This document shows positions 16,174-24,105 of a stretch of DNA of 64,000 nt, in pieces. The position numbers were made by a program, and so were the translations under genes. The notes beneath the pieces are model-generated. The model ran no database searches and was not told the DNA's origin. It was given only the letters and a program-made list of their open reading frames with translations. Within the stretch, counting starts at the first letter, position 1. Each line of letters opens with the position of its first letter. The stretch is from Streptomyces lienomycini (GTDB taxonomy: Bacteria; Actinomycetota; Actinomycetes; Streptomycetales; Streptomycetaceae), in NCBI RefSeq assembly GCF_027947595.1, contig NZ_CP116257.1:1612001-1676000 (forward strand). Direction: 5' to 3'.

Positions 16174-16830
16174 GTGAACAAGGCGCAGCTCGTAGAAGCG
16201 ATTGCCGACAAGCTGGGGGGCCGGCAGCAGGCCGCCGACGCTGTCGACGCGGTCCTGGACGCCCTCGTCCGTGCCGTTGTCGCGGGCGACCGGGTCTCGG
16301 TCACCGGCTTCGGTTCCTTCGAGAAGGTCGACCGCCCGGCCCGCTACGCCCGCAACCCGCAGACGGGCGAGCGGGTTCGGGTCAAGAAGACCTCCGTGCC
16401 GCGCTTCCGTGCGGGCCAGGGCTTCAAGGACCTGGTGAGCGGCTCGAAGAAGCTCCCGAAGAACGACATCGCGGTCAAGAAGGCCCCCAAGGGCAGCCTC
16501 TCCGGCCCGCCGCCCACCATCTCCAGGGCCGCGGGCAAGAAGGCCGCCGCCAAGAAGGCCACGGGCGCCGCGAAGAAGGCCACGGGCGCGGCCAAGAAGA
16601 CGTCGGCGGCGGCGAAGAAGACCACCGCCAAGAAGACCACCGGGGCGGCCACGACGACGGCGAAGAAGGCCCCCGCCAAGAAGTCCCCCGCCAAGAGCAC
16701 CACGGCGGCCGCGAAGAAGACCGCGGCCAAGAAGGCCCCCGCGAAGAAGGCGACCGCCAAGAAGGCCCCGGCCAAGAAGTCGACCGCCCGCAAGACCACC
16801 GCCAAGAAGGCCACCGCCCGCAAGAAGTAG
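16174..16830 (+). CDS. hupS: HU-family nucleoid protein with lysine-rich tail (HupS)
   Basis: This 218-residue protein starts at GTG 16174. Residues 1-90 are a complete HU/IHF fold (MNKAQLVEAIADKL; VTGFGSFEKVDRPARYARNP). From about residue 115 to the end it is a repetitive Lys-Ala-Pro tail (AKKAPAKKATAKKAPAKK) resembling histone H1 and mycobacterial HupB. This is the Streptomyces HupS type, which compacts DNA in spores, in contrast to the tail-less HupA. It is monocistronic, with its own promoter upstream and terminator downstream. The tail repeats are low-complexity and may vary in length between strains. Confidence 0.96.
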   Translation: MNKAQLVEAIADKLGGRQQAADAVDAVLDALVRAVVAGDRVSVTGFGSFEKVDRPARYARNPQTGERVRVKKTSVPRFRAGQGFKDLVSGSKKLPKNDIAVKKAPKGSLSGPPPTISRAAGKKAAAKKATGAAKKATGAAKKTSAAAKKTTAKKTTGAATTTAKKAPAKKSPAKSTTAAAKKTAAKKAPAKKATAKKAPAKKSTARKTTAKKATARKK

Positions 16831-16881
16831 GGGCGGCGGCAGGCAGCGCCGGGCGAAACGGGCACAGGGGCACCACGCGCC

Positions 16882-16909
16882 GGGCCGGACTCCTCTCGGA
16901 GTCCGGCCC
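16882..16909 (+). terminator. Intrinsic terminator of hupS
   Basis: A perfect 12-bp stem, GGGCCGGACTCC/GGAGTCCGGCCC, with loop TCTC, 51 nt after the hupS stop. In the opposite direction it can also stop the convergent cofC operon. Confidence 0.85.
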
Positions 16910-16945
16910 GCGGCGTGTCCGGGACCCGGCGAACGGGCCCGCGGA

Positions 16946-17155
16946 TCAGAACGTCTGCAGCGTCACCAGCGTGATCCGGCGCTCTCCGCTCCCGGCCCCG
17001 GGCCCGGTCTCGATCCGCACCCGCTGTCCGGGCCGCAGCAGCCGCAGCCCCCCCGCGTCGAACGCCGCCGCGCCGAAGGACATGGGCGTCCCGTCGTCGA
17101 GCAGCACCTGCCCGCTGCGGCTGTCGGGGTCGTACGTGTACGCGGTCGCCTGCAT
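16946..17155 (-). CDS. Small beta-barrel-like protein downstream of cofC
   Basis: A 69-residue protein starting at ATG 17155, 9 nt after the cofC stop and so in the same operon. The sequence SGQVLLDDGTPMSFGAAAFD followed by LLRPGQRVRIE resembles the short beta-strand pattern of cold-shock/OB-like barrels, but the RNP motifs of true cold-shock proteins are not present. Similar small genes accompany cofC in other actinomycetes (recalled). Its role, if linked to F420 synthesis, is unknown. Confidence 0.6.
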   Translation of the reverse strand: MQATAYTYDPDSRSGQVLLDDGTPMSFGAAAFDAGGLRLLRPGQRVRIETGPGAGSGERRITLVTLQTF

Positions 17156-17164
17156 GCCGGCAGC

Positions 17165-17803
17165 CTACTGCCCGGCGATCAGCAACCGCGCCGTCACCGC
17201 GGCCGTACGGGGCCCCACCCCCAGCGCCAGCGCGGCGCGGAGATCACCCCCGGTGTCGACGTCCTGCCGTACGGAATCCACCGCGCCGAGGCGCAGTTCC
17301 ACCGCGCCGGACGCCCGGTGGCGGGCCCGGGAATCCGAACCGAATGCGGGGGACAATTCACCGCCCGGCGCCGCCGCCAGCAAGGTGGTGCCGATTCCGG
17401 CCGCGTCCGGGAGAAAAGCACGCGGGAATTGCGCCGCCGCGTCCAGCACCCGGGCCAATTCCGCCGGCCGCAGCGCGGGAAGATCGGCGTTGAGCGCGGC
17501 CACCGGACTTTCCGGACGCGCCGCCCGTACCGCGGCCGCGCCGTGCGCCAGCGCGGCGTTCAGACCGCCCCCGGGCTCGTCCGGCACGACACCCGCGCCG
17601 AGCGCCCCCAGTTCCCGCGCGGCCCGCGCGTCGTCCGTGACGACTGCCACATCCGCGACCGCCGGGCAGGCCAGCGCGGCTGCCACGGTGTCCAGTGCGA
17701 ACGCCAGCGCGAGCCCCGGCCGCACCCCGTCGTCCGCGGTGTCCGACAGCCTGCTCTTGGCCCGGGCGAGGGTCTTCACGGGCACGACCAAGGTCCACTG
17801 CAC
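17165..17803 (-). CDS. cofC: 2-phospho-L-lactate/phosphoenolpyruvate guanylyltransferase (CofC/FbiD)
   Basis: This 212-residue nucleotidyltransferase starts at GTG 17803 (QWTLVVPVKTLARAKSRLSD). The N-terminal PxKxxxxAKSRL-type motif binds nucleotide, and VVPDEPGGGLNAALAHG and ALNADLPAL carry the metal and base-binding positions of the CofC fold. It transfers GMP from GTP to phosphoenolpyruvate (actinobacterial FbiD route) or phospholactate to make the side-chain precursor of coenzyme F420. It is the first gene of a two-gene operon reading towards hupS and is divergent from plsC. Confidence 0.9.
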   Translation of the reverse strand: MQWTLVVPVKTLARAKSRLSDTADDGVRPGLALAFALDTVAAALACPAVADVAVVTDDARAARELGALGAGVVPDEPGGGLNAALAHGAAAVRAARPESPVAALNADLPALRPAELARVLDAAAQFPRAFLPDAAGIGTTLLAAAPGGELSPAFGSDSRARHRASGAVELRLGAVDSVRQDVDTGGDLRAALALGVGPRTAAVTARLLIAGQ

Positions 17804-17946
17804 GAGCGTTCCGTCCTTCTCTCGTCGCCGTCATTGTCACCTGCGAGCCCTGGCGGTTCACTCTTCGGGGCGTACGGTGTTCTCGACAGACGGGCGGCCC
17901 GGGGCGACACTTGTCCGGCCCCAGGCCCTGGAGGAAAGGTGTCAGC

Positions 17947-18741
17947 GTGCCCCGCCGCAGAATCGGCTTCTGGTACCGCTTGGCCGCGGTGATCTGCAAA
18001 CCGCCGCTGGTGGTTCTGATCAAGCGGGACTGGCGGGGAATGGAGAACATTCCGGCCGAGGGTGGATTTATCACCGCCGTGAACCACAATTCGCACGTGG
18101 ACCCCTTCGCGTACGCGCACTACCAGTACAACACCGGACGCGTCCCGCGATTCCTGGCGAAGAGCGGCCTTTTCAGGAAGGGCTTCGTCGGCGCCGCGAT
18201 GCGCGGGACCGGGCAGATCCCCGTCTACCGCGAGAGCACGGACGCGCTGAGCGCCTTCCGGGCCGCGATCGACGCCGTGGAGCGTGGCGAGTGCGTCGCC
18301 TTCTACCCCGAGGGCACCCTCACCCGCGACCCGGACGGCTGGCCCATGACCGGCAAGACCGGCGCCGCGCGCGTCGCCCTGCAGACCAAGTGCCCGGTGA
18401 TCCCGGTCGCCCAGTGGGGCTGCAACGAACTGCTGCCGCCGTACGCCAAGAAGCCCGACCTCCTGCCGCGCAAGACCCACCAGGTGCTCGCGGGCCCGCC
18501 CGTCGACCTGTCGCGGTTCTACGACAGGGAGATGACCACGGAGCTGCTGAAGGAGGCCACCGAGGTCATCATGGCCGCCGTCACCCGCCAGCTGGAGCAG
18601 ATCCGCGGCGAGAAGGCACCCGAAACCCCCTACGACCCGCGCCGCGAGCGGATCGAGCAGCGGCGCCGCACCCAGCGGGCGCAGACGCAGCCGGCTCCGC
18701 CGCGCACGCACGGAACGCAGGCAGAAGGGCAGAGCACGTGA
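17947..18741 (+). CDS. plsC: 1-acyl-sn-glycerol-3-phosphate acyltransferase (PlsC type)
   Basis: A 264-residue membrane-associated acyltransferase. It contains the catalytic HxxxxD motif in NHNSHVDPF (about residues 46-54), FYPEGTLT (motif III, about 119-126) and VIPVAQWG (motif IV). It acylates lysophosphatidic acid to phosphatidic acid. GTG 17947 follows a GGAGGAAAGG ribosome-binding site. It overlaps gpsA by 4 nt, so this operon couples glycerol-3-phosphate supply to phospholipid synthesis. The last 45 residues are charged and Gln/Pro-rich and probably disordered. Confidence 0.93.
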   Translation: MPRRRIGFWYRLAAVICKPPLVVLIKRDWRGMENIPAEGGFITAVNHNSHVDPFAYAHYQYNTGRVPRFLAKSGLFRKGFVGAAMRGTGQIPVYRESTDALSAFRAAIDAVERGECVAFYPEGTLTRDPDGWPMTGKTGAARVALQTKCPVIPVAQWGCNELLPPYAKKPDLLPRKTHQVLAGPPVDLSRFYDREMTTELLKEATEVIMAAVTRQLEQIRGEKAPETPYDPRRERIEQRRRTQRAQTQPAPPRTHGTQAEGQST

Positions 18742-19748
18742 GCAAGCCGGTCAGGGCGGCCGTCTTCGGCACCGGATCCTGGGGCACCGCCTTCGGCGCG
18801 GTCCTCGCCGACGCGGGATGCGACGTCACCCTGTGGGGGCGCCGCGCCGCACTCGCCGACGCCGTCAACTCCACCCGCACCAACCCGGACTACCTGCCCG
18901 GAGTGGAACTCCCCGAGAACCTGCGGGCCACCACCGACGCCGCCGAGGCCGCGCGGGACGCCGACTTCACCGTCCTCGCCGTCCCCTCCCAGACGCTGCG
19001 CGCGGGCCTCGCCGACTGGGCGCCGCTGCTGGCCCCCGGCACCGTCCTGGTGTCGCTGATGAAGGGCGTCGAACTCGGCTCCGCGATGCGGATGAGCGAG
19101 GTGATCGAGGACGTCGCCAAGGTCGGTGCCGAGCGCATCGCCGTGGTCACCGGGCCCAACCTGGCCCGCGAGATCGCCGCCCGGATGCCGGCCGCCGCCG
19201 TGGTCGCCTCCCCCGACGAGGAGGTCGCCCGGCGCCTGCAGACCGCCTGCCACACGCCGTACTTCCGTCCGTACACCAACACCGACGTCGTCGGCTGCGA
19301 GCTGGGCGGCGCCGTGAAGAACGTGATCGGGCTGGCCGTCGGCATCGCGGACGGCATGGGACTCGGCGACAACGCCAAGGGCTCCCTCATCACCCGCGGC
19401 CTCGCCGAGACCACCCGCCTCGGAGTCGCCCTCGGCGCCGACCCGCTGACCTTCTCCGGCCTCGCCGGCCTCGGCGACCTGGTGGCGACCTGCTCCTCGC
19501 CGCTCTCCCGCAACCACACCTTCGGCACCAACCTCGGCAAGGGCATGACCCTCGAGGAGACCATCGCGGTCACCAAGCAGACCGCCGAGGGCGTCAAGTC
19601 CTGCGAGTCGGTGCTGGATCTGGCCCGCAGGCACCAGGTCGACATGCCGATCACCGAGACGGTCGTCGCCATCGTGCACGAGGGCAAGTCCCCGGTGGTC
19701 GCCGTCAAGGAGCTGATGTCGCGCAGCGCGAAGCCCGAACGACGCTGA
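18738..19748 (+). CDS. gpsA: NAD(P)H-dependent glycerol-3-phosphate dehydrogenase
   Basis: This 336-residue enzyme starts at GTG 18738 inside the plsC stop (GTGA overlap). The N-terminal Rossmann motif is FGTGSWGTAF. The catalytic-domain signature with the key lysines is in GGAVKNVIGLAVGIADG and DNAKGSLITRGL. It reduces dihydroxyacetone phosphate to glycerol-3-phosphate, the backbone for phospholipids made by the preceding acyltransferase. Length and motifs are normal. A very long open frame extends upstream through plsC, but conserved sequence begins only here. Confidence 0.97.
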   Translation: MSKPVRAAVFGTGSWGTAFGAVLADAGCDVTLWGRRAALADAVNSTRTNPDYLPGVELPENLRATTDAAEAARDADFTVLAVPSQTLRAGLADWAPLLAPGTVLVSLMKGVELGSAMRMSEVIEDVAKVGAERIAVVTGPNLAREIAARMPAAAVVASPDEEVARRLQTACHTPYFRPYTNTDVVGCELGGAVKNVIGLAVGIADGMGLGDNAKGSLITRGLAETTRLGVALGADPLTFSGLAGLGDLVATCSSPLSRNHTFGTNLGKGMTLEETIAVTKQTAEGVKSCESVLDLARRHQVDMPITETVVAIVHEGKSPVVAVKELMSRSAKPERR

Positions 19749-19863
19749 GCGACACCGCACCCGTACCGGACCGGAACCGGTCCCGAACCCCGTCCGCCAC
19801 CCGCGCCACGCGGCCCCGCCGACGCTGTCTCGAGGCACCGCGGGCGGGTACCCTCAACGCGAT

Positions 19864-21033
19864 ATGAGCACCGAGAACCTCCCCCCAAGCCTTGAGCAGA
19901 GCCCTCAGCGGCCGCCTCGCAAACCGCGTGTGGCCGTCGTGTTCGGCGGGCGCAGCTCCGAACACGGGATCTCCGTGGTCACCGCCGGCGCCGTCCTCGC
20001 GGCCATCGACCGGACGCGGTACGACGTCCTGCCGATCGGCATCACCAGGGACGGCCGCTGGGCGCTCACCGCCGACGAACCGGAACGCATGGCGATCACC
20101 GAACGCCGTACGCCCGACGTCGAGGAACTGGCCGAATCGACCGAGGGCGGCGTGCTGCTCCCCGTCGACCCCGCCAACCGCGAGGTCGTCTACAGCGAAC
20201 CCGGCTCGGTGCCCAAGGCGCTCGGCGAGGTCGACGTCGTCTTCCCCGTGCTGCACGGCCCGTACGGCGAGGACGGCACCCTCCAGGGGCTGCTGGAGCT
20301 GTCCGGGGTGCCCTACGTCGGCGCGGGCGTGCTCGCCTCCGCCGTCGGCCAGGACAAGGAGTACATGAAGGCGGTCTTCACCTCCTACGGGCTCAAGGTC
20401 GGCCCGTACGCGGTGATCCGGCCCCGCGAGTGGGAGCAGGACCGTTCCGGCGCCCGCAGGAAGATCGTCGACTTCGCCGGCGAGCACGGCTGGCCGCTGT
20501 TCGTGAAGCCCGCGCGCGCGGGATCCTCCATCGGCATCACCAAGGTCGACGACCTCTCCGGCCTCGACGAGGCGATCGAGGAGGCCCGGCGCCACGACCC
20601 CAAGATCCTGGTCGAGGCGGCGCTGCGCGGCCGGGAGATCGAGTGCGGGGTGCTGGAGTTCGAGGACGGCCCCCGGGCCTCCGTCCCCGCCGAGATCCCG
20701 CCGCCCTCGGAGCACGCGTACTACGACTTCGAGGCCAAGTACCTCGACTCCACCCCCGGTGTCGTGCCGGCCCCGCTCACGGCCGAGGAGACCGCCGAGG
20801 TGCAGCGGCTGGCGGTCGCGGCGTTCGACGCGGCCTCCTGCGAGGGGCTGGTCCGCGCGGACTTCTTCCTCACCGAGGACGACGAGTTCGTCATCAACGA
20901 GATCAACACCATGCCCGGCTTCACTCCGATCTCCATGTACCCGCAGATGTGGCAGAAGAGCGGCGTGAGCTACCCGGAACTGGTCGACCGGCTGGTGCAG
21001 GCGGCGCTGCGGCGGTCCACGGGACTGCGCTGA
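19864..21033 (+). CDS. ddlA: D-alanine-D-alanine ligase
   Basis: A 389-residue ATP-grasp ligase starting at ATG 19864. N-terminal substrate domain AVVFGGRSSEHGISVVTAG, central ATP-binding loop PARAGSSIGITKV, and C-terminal metal-binding EINTMPGFTPISMYP are all present. It makes the D-Ala-D-Ala dipeptide for peptidoglycan. The N-terminal 20 residues are a Pro/Gln-rich extension. It follows gpsA by 115 nt and is closed by a strong terminator. No residue change pointing to the D-Ala-D-Lac type was recognised. Confidence 0.96.
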   Translation: MSTENLPPSLEQSPQRPPRKPRVAVVFGGRSSEHGISVVTAGAVLAAIDRTRYDVLPIGITRDGRWALTADEPERMAITERRTPDVEELAESTEGGVLLPVDPANREVVYSEPGSVPKALGEVDVVFPVLHGPYGEDGTLQGLLELSGVPYVGAGVLASAVGQDKEYMKAVFTSYGLKVGPYAVIRPREWEQDRSGARRKIVDFAGEHGWPLFVKPARAGSSIGITKVDDLSGLDEAIEEARRHDPKILVEAALRGREIECGVLEFEDGPRASVPAEIPPPSEHAYYDFEAKYLDSTPGVVPAPLTAEETAEVQRLAVAAFDAASCEGLVRADFFLTEDDEFVINEINTMPGFTPISMYPQMWQKSGVSYPELVDRLVQAALRRSTGLR

Positions 21034-21053
21034 CACCCGTCCCGTGCACGGCC

Positions 21054-21085
21054 GAGAAGGCGATCCCCTGAGGGATCGCCTTCTC
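21054..21085 (+). terminator. Intrinsic terminator of ddlA
   Basis: A perfect 14-bp stem, GAGAAGGCGATCCC/GGGATCGCCTTCTC, with loop CTGA, 20 nt after the ddlA stop. Confidence 0.9.
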
Positions 21086-21271
21086 GCAGTATGATCAGCG
21101 GGTTTCCCGGCCCGTCGCCCGCGGGCGGCAGCGCCTTGTCCGGGTTCCGCCACAGCTTGACGACCGCCCGCCCGGCCCCGGAACCGCCGCCGACCCGCTG
21201 TCGTCTGCCGAGGAACAGCCCATGGTGACGATCAACGGTGCGGCAGCGAGCGGACGGAGAGGGGGCGAGGG

Positions 21272-21505
21272 CTAGAGATGGACGACCGGACAGGTCAGAG
21301 TGCGGGTGATGCCGTCCACTTGCTGGACTTTGGCGACCACCATGCGTCCCAGTTCGTCGACGGTGTCGGACTGGGCGCGGACGATGACGTCATAGGGTCC
21401 TGTCACGTCCTCGGCCTGGATCACTCCAGGGAGCTTGCTGATCGTCTCGGCGACGGTCGACGCCTTGCCGACCTCCGTCTGGATCAGGATGTACGCCTGT
21501 ACCAC
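21272..21505 (-). CDS. Stand-alone Lrp/AsnC ligand-binding (RAM) domain protein
   Basis: A 77-residue protein starting at GTG 21505 behind GGAGG. The whole sequence is one RAM domain (VQAYILIQTEVGKASTVAET; GPYDVIVRAQSDTVDELGRM) with no helix-turn-helix. Such stand-alone domains oligomerise and bind amino acids in other bacteria and may modulate full-length Lrp-type regulators. It is divergent from thiL. A longer reading from 21628 would overlap the thiL leader and is not supported by family similarity. Confidence 0.88.
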   Translation of the reverse strand: MVQAYILIQTEVGKASTVAETISKLPGVIQAEDVTGPYDVIVRAQSDTVDELGRMVVAKVQQVDGITRTLTCPVVHL

Positions 21506-21732
21506 GGAACCTCCAGAGCGGCCACGAGGATCATGTGGGGAAAAGGAACGCCACGGTATCGCGTGGCCGCTCTCCGCGGGGAGACCCGCGGGCCGCGCGC
21601 CTCGGGCGCCGCGGTGCCGGAAGGGCACGGGCCGACGGCGACACCGACCGTGGCTACGGTCATTTCGACCGTAGCGAGCAGACAGACGACGCGCGACCGG
21701 GCACGGACAGGGACAGAAGGGGAGCCAAGGCG

Positions 21733-22701
21733 ATGAAGGGCACTGTTGGTGAGCTGGGGGAGTTCGGGCTCATCAGGGAGCTCACCTCCCGTCTCACCAC
21801 CACCCCCGCGGTCCGGGTCGGACCCGGCGACGACGCCGCGGTCGTGGCCGCGCCCGACCGCAGGGTCGTGGCCAGCACCGACATCCTCGTGGAGGGGCGG
21901 CACTTCCGCCGTGACTGGTCCACCGCGTACGACGTGGGCCGCAAGGCGGCGGCGCAGAACCTGGCCGACATCGCCGCCATGGGCGCGGTGCCGACCGCGC
22001 TGCTCCTCGGCCTGGTCGTGCCCGCCGAACTGCCGGTGACCTGGCCGACCGAGCTGATGGACGGGCTGCGCGACGAGTGCCAGGTCGCGGGCGCCTCCGT
22101 GGTCGGCGGAGACGTGGTGGGCGGCGACACCATCACCGTGTCCATCACGGCCCTGGGCGACCTGCGCAACCAGGAGCCCGTCACCCGGGCCGGCGCCCAA
22201 CCCGGCGACCTCGTCGCGGTGACCGGCTGGCTGGGCTGGTCCGCGGCCGGGTTCGCCGTCCTCTCCCGGGGTTTCCGCTCGCCGCGCGCCTTCGTCGAGG
22301 CCCACCGCCGCCCCGAGCCGCCGTACCACGCCGGTCCGGCCGCCGCGAGCCTGGGCGCCACCGCCATGTGCGACGTGAGCGACGGGCTGATCGCCGACCT
22401 GGGGCACATCGCCGAGGCCAGCAAGGTCAGGATCGACGTGCGCTCCGGCCAGATCGACATCCCTTCCCAGATGAACGACATCGGGCAGGCCGTCGGTGTC
22501 GACCCCATGCAGTGGGTGCTCACCGGCGGCGAGGATCACGCGATCGTGGCGACCTTCCCGCCGGACGTGAAACTTCCCGCCCGCTGGAAGGTCATCGGCG
22601 AGGTCCTCAACCCCTCCGCGCTGCCCCAGGTGACCGTGGACGGGGCGCCGTGGACCAGCAAGGGCGGCTGGGACCACTTCGGCGGGGACGTGGAATCGTG
22701 A
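21733..22701 (+). CDS. thiL: Thiamine-monophosphate kinase
   Basis: This 322-residue AIR-synthase-family kinase starts at ATG 21733. The conserved N-terminal GPGDDAAVV, the metal-binding [11 protein letters not shown] and [10 protein letters not shown], the GGDVVGGD loop and the C-terminal [12 protein letters not shown] are all present. It phosphorylates thiamine monophosphate to the active diphosphate. It overlaps thiD by 4 nt, so the two thiamine genes are translationally coupled. Neither a THI-box riboswitch nor a clear promoter was recognised in the 227-nt upstream gap. Confidence 0.96.
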   Translation: MKGTVGELGEFGLIRELTSRLTTTPAVRVGPGDDAAVVAAPDRRVVASTDILVEGRHFRRDWSTAYDVGRKAAAQNLADIAAMGAVPTALLLGLVVPAELPVTWPTELMDGLRDECQVAGASVVGGDVVGGDTITVSITALGDLRNQEPVTRAGAQPGDLVAVTGWLGWSAAGFAVLSRGFRSPRAFVEAHRRPEPPYHAGPAAASLGATAMCDVSDGLIADLGHIAEASKVRIDVRSGQIDIPSQMNDIGQAVGVDPMQWVLTGGEDHAIVATFPPDVKLPARWKVIGEVLNPSALPQVTVDGAPWTSKGGWDHFGGDVES

Positions 22702-23540
22702 CCCCGCCGCCCGTGACCCCGCCCACCGTCCCTCCCGTCGTCCCGCCCCTGGTGCTCACCGTGGCGGGCTCCGACTCCGGCGGCGGCGCCGGAATCCAGG
22801 CCGACCTGAAGACGATGCTCGCCCTCGGCACCCACGGCATGAGCGTCCTCACCGCGGTCACCGCGCAGAACTCCCGCGGCGTGCAGGGCGCCTGGGAACT
22901 GCCCGTGGACGCGGTGCGGGCCCAGTACCGCAGCGTCGTGGACGACATCGGCGTCCAGGCGGTCAAGACCGGCATGCTGTCCTCCGCGGAACTGGTCGAG
23001 ACGGTCGCCGAGTTGCTCGCCGGCACCGACGCGCCCGCCGTCGTCGACCCGGTCGGCGTCTCCAAGCACGGGGACGCGCTCCTCGCCGCCTCCGCCCTGG
23101 ACTCGGTGCGCGGCAGCCTGCTCCCGGTCGCCACCGTCGCCACGCCGAACCTCGACGAGGTCGCACAACTCACCGGCGTACGCGTCGAGTCCGACACCGA
23201 TCTGCGCCGGGCCGCGGCGGCCGTCCTGGAGTACGGGCCGCGCTGGGTGCTGATCAAGGGCGGTCACCTGGCCGGCGACGCCGTCGACCTGCTCACCGAC
23301 GGCTCCGAGGAGCACTGGCTGCGCGCTCCCCGCCTCGACAACCGCCACACCCACGGCACGGGCTGCACCCTGGCCTCGGCCGTGGCCTGCGGACTGGCGA
23401 AGGGGCAGTCGGTGCCGGAGGCGGTGGCGGCGGCCAAGACGTACGTCACCGGGGCGATCGCGTCCGGGTTCCCGCTCGGCGCCGGCATCGGCCCGGTGGA
23501 CCACGGCTGGGCCCTCGGGCGGGGCCCCCGCACCACCTGA
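22698..23540 (+). CDS. thiD: Hydroxymethylpyrimidine/phosphomethylpyrimidine kinase
   Basis: A 280-residue ribokinase-fold enzyme starting at GTG 22698, overlapping the thiL stop. After a Pro/Val-rich N-terminus of about 18 residues come [19 protein letters not shown], the substrate loop, and the catalytic [12 protein letters not shown] near residue 220. It phosphorylates HMP and HMP-P in thiamine synthesis. The end faces rpmB, and the shared gap holds a terminator. Confidence 0.95.
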   Translation: MTPPPVTPPTVPPVVPPLVLTVAGSDSGGGAGIQADLKTMLALGTHGMSVLTAVTAQNSRGVQGAWELPVDAVRAQYRSVVDDIGVQAVKTGMLSSAELVETVAELLAGTDAPAVVDPVGVSKHGDALLAASALDSVRGSLLPVATVATPNLDEVAQLTGVRVESDTDLRRAAAAVLEYGPRWVLIKGGHLAGDAVDLLTDGSEEHWLRAPRLDNRHTHGTGCTLASAVACGLAKGQSVPEAVAAAKTYVTGAIASGFPLGAGIGPVDHGWALGRGPRTT

Positions 23541-23579
23541 GCGGGCGGTCAGGTGCGGCCGGGTGCGGCCGGGTACGGC

Positions 23580-23610
23580 AAAAAGCCGGTCCACCCGAGG
23601 TGGACCGGCT
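23580..23610 (-). terminator. Intrinsic terminator of rpmB
   Basis: Read on the minus strand, a perfect 12-bp stem, AGCCGGTCCACC/GGTGGACCGGCT, with a 3-nt loop is followed by TTTTT. It is a textbook terminator for rpmB and may also slow thiD transcripts coming from the other side. Confidence 0.92.
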
Positions 23611-23654
23611 CCCTACGGCGGACCGGCAGTGGCCGCGCGCTCAGCTGAGACGCG

Positions 23655-23840
23655 TCAGCGCGAGACCTTGCCGGCCTTGATGCACGAGGTGCAAGCGTTC
23701 ACGCGCTTCGGCGTCCCGCCGACCACGGTACGTACACGCTGGATGTTCGGGTTCCAGCGACGGGACGTACGGCGGTGCGAGTGCGAGATGTTGTTGCCGA
23801 AGCCCGGCCCCTTGCCACAGACGTCGCAGTTGGCAGCCAC
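23655..23840 (-). CDS. rpmB: 50S ribosomal protein L28 (zinc-binding form)
   Basis: A 61-residue protein starting at ATG 23840. Both cysteine pairs are present ([13 protein letters not shown] near the N-terminus and [10 protein letters not shown] near the end), so it is the C+ zinc-ribbon form. The core [15 protein letters not shown] is typical of L28. Streptomyces commonly carry a second, cysteine-less, Zur-regulated L28 elsewhere. It is transcribed divergently from the DAK gene with its own terminator downstream. Confidence 0.97.
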   Translation of the reverse strand: MAANCDVCGKGPGFGNNISHSHRRTSRRWNPNIQRVRTVVGGTPKRVNACTSCIKAGKVSR

Positions 23841-24105
23841 GGGTCACTCCAAAGACTTCAGATGCACTTACGGTTGATCCCGGCATGCCGGGATCAAGCT
23901 CTCGGACTCGCGAACGAGCCGGGATCTGAGTGGCGGTGCCAGGGGGAGAGCCCGATCGGGATCGGGCAACCGGAGCAGCATACAACGGCTGCTCCCGCAC
24001 AACGAAACTACCACGGCAGCTCAGGGGCCGGTCGCGGCCCTCTTCCGGCGGGCCCCCTCCCAAGGTCTACGCTGCCAGCCACGTCCGCAGCTCAGGGAGG
24101 CGCAG

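Noticed and set aside
16971..18737. Long N-terminal extension of gpsA in the same frame
   Set aside because: It crosses plsC and cofC in the wrong frame and shows no conserved domain; the Rossmann motif starts right after GTG 18738.
21506..21732. THI-box riboswitch before thiL
   Set aside because: I searched by eye for the conserved CUGAGA and related elements in the expected order and did not find a convincing set.
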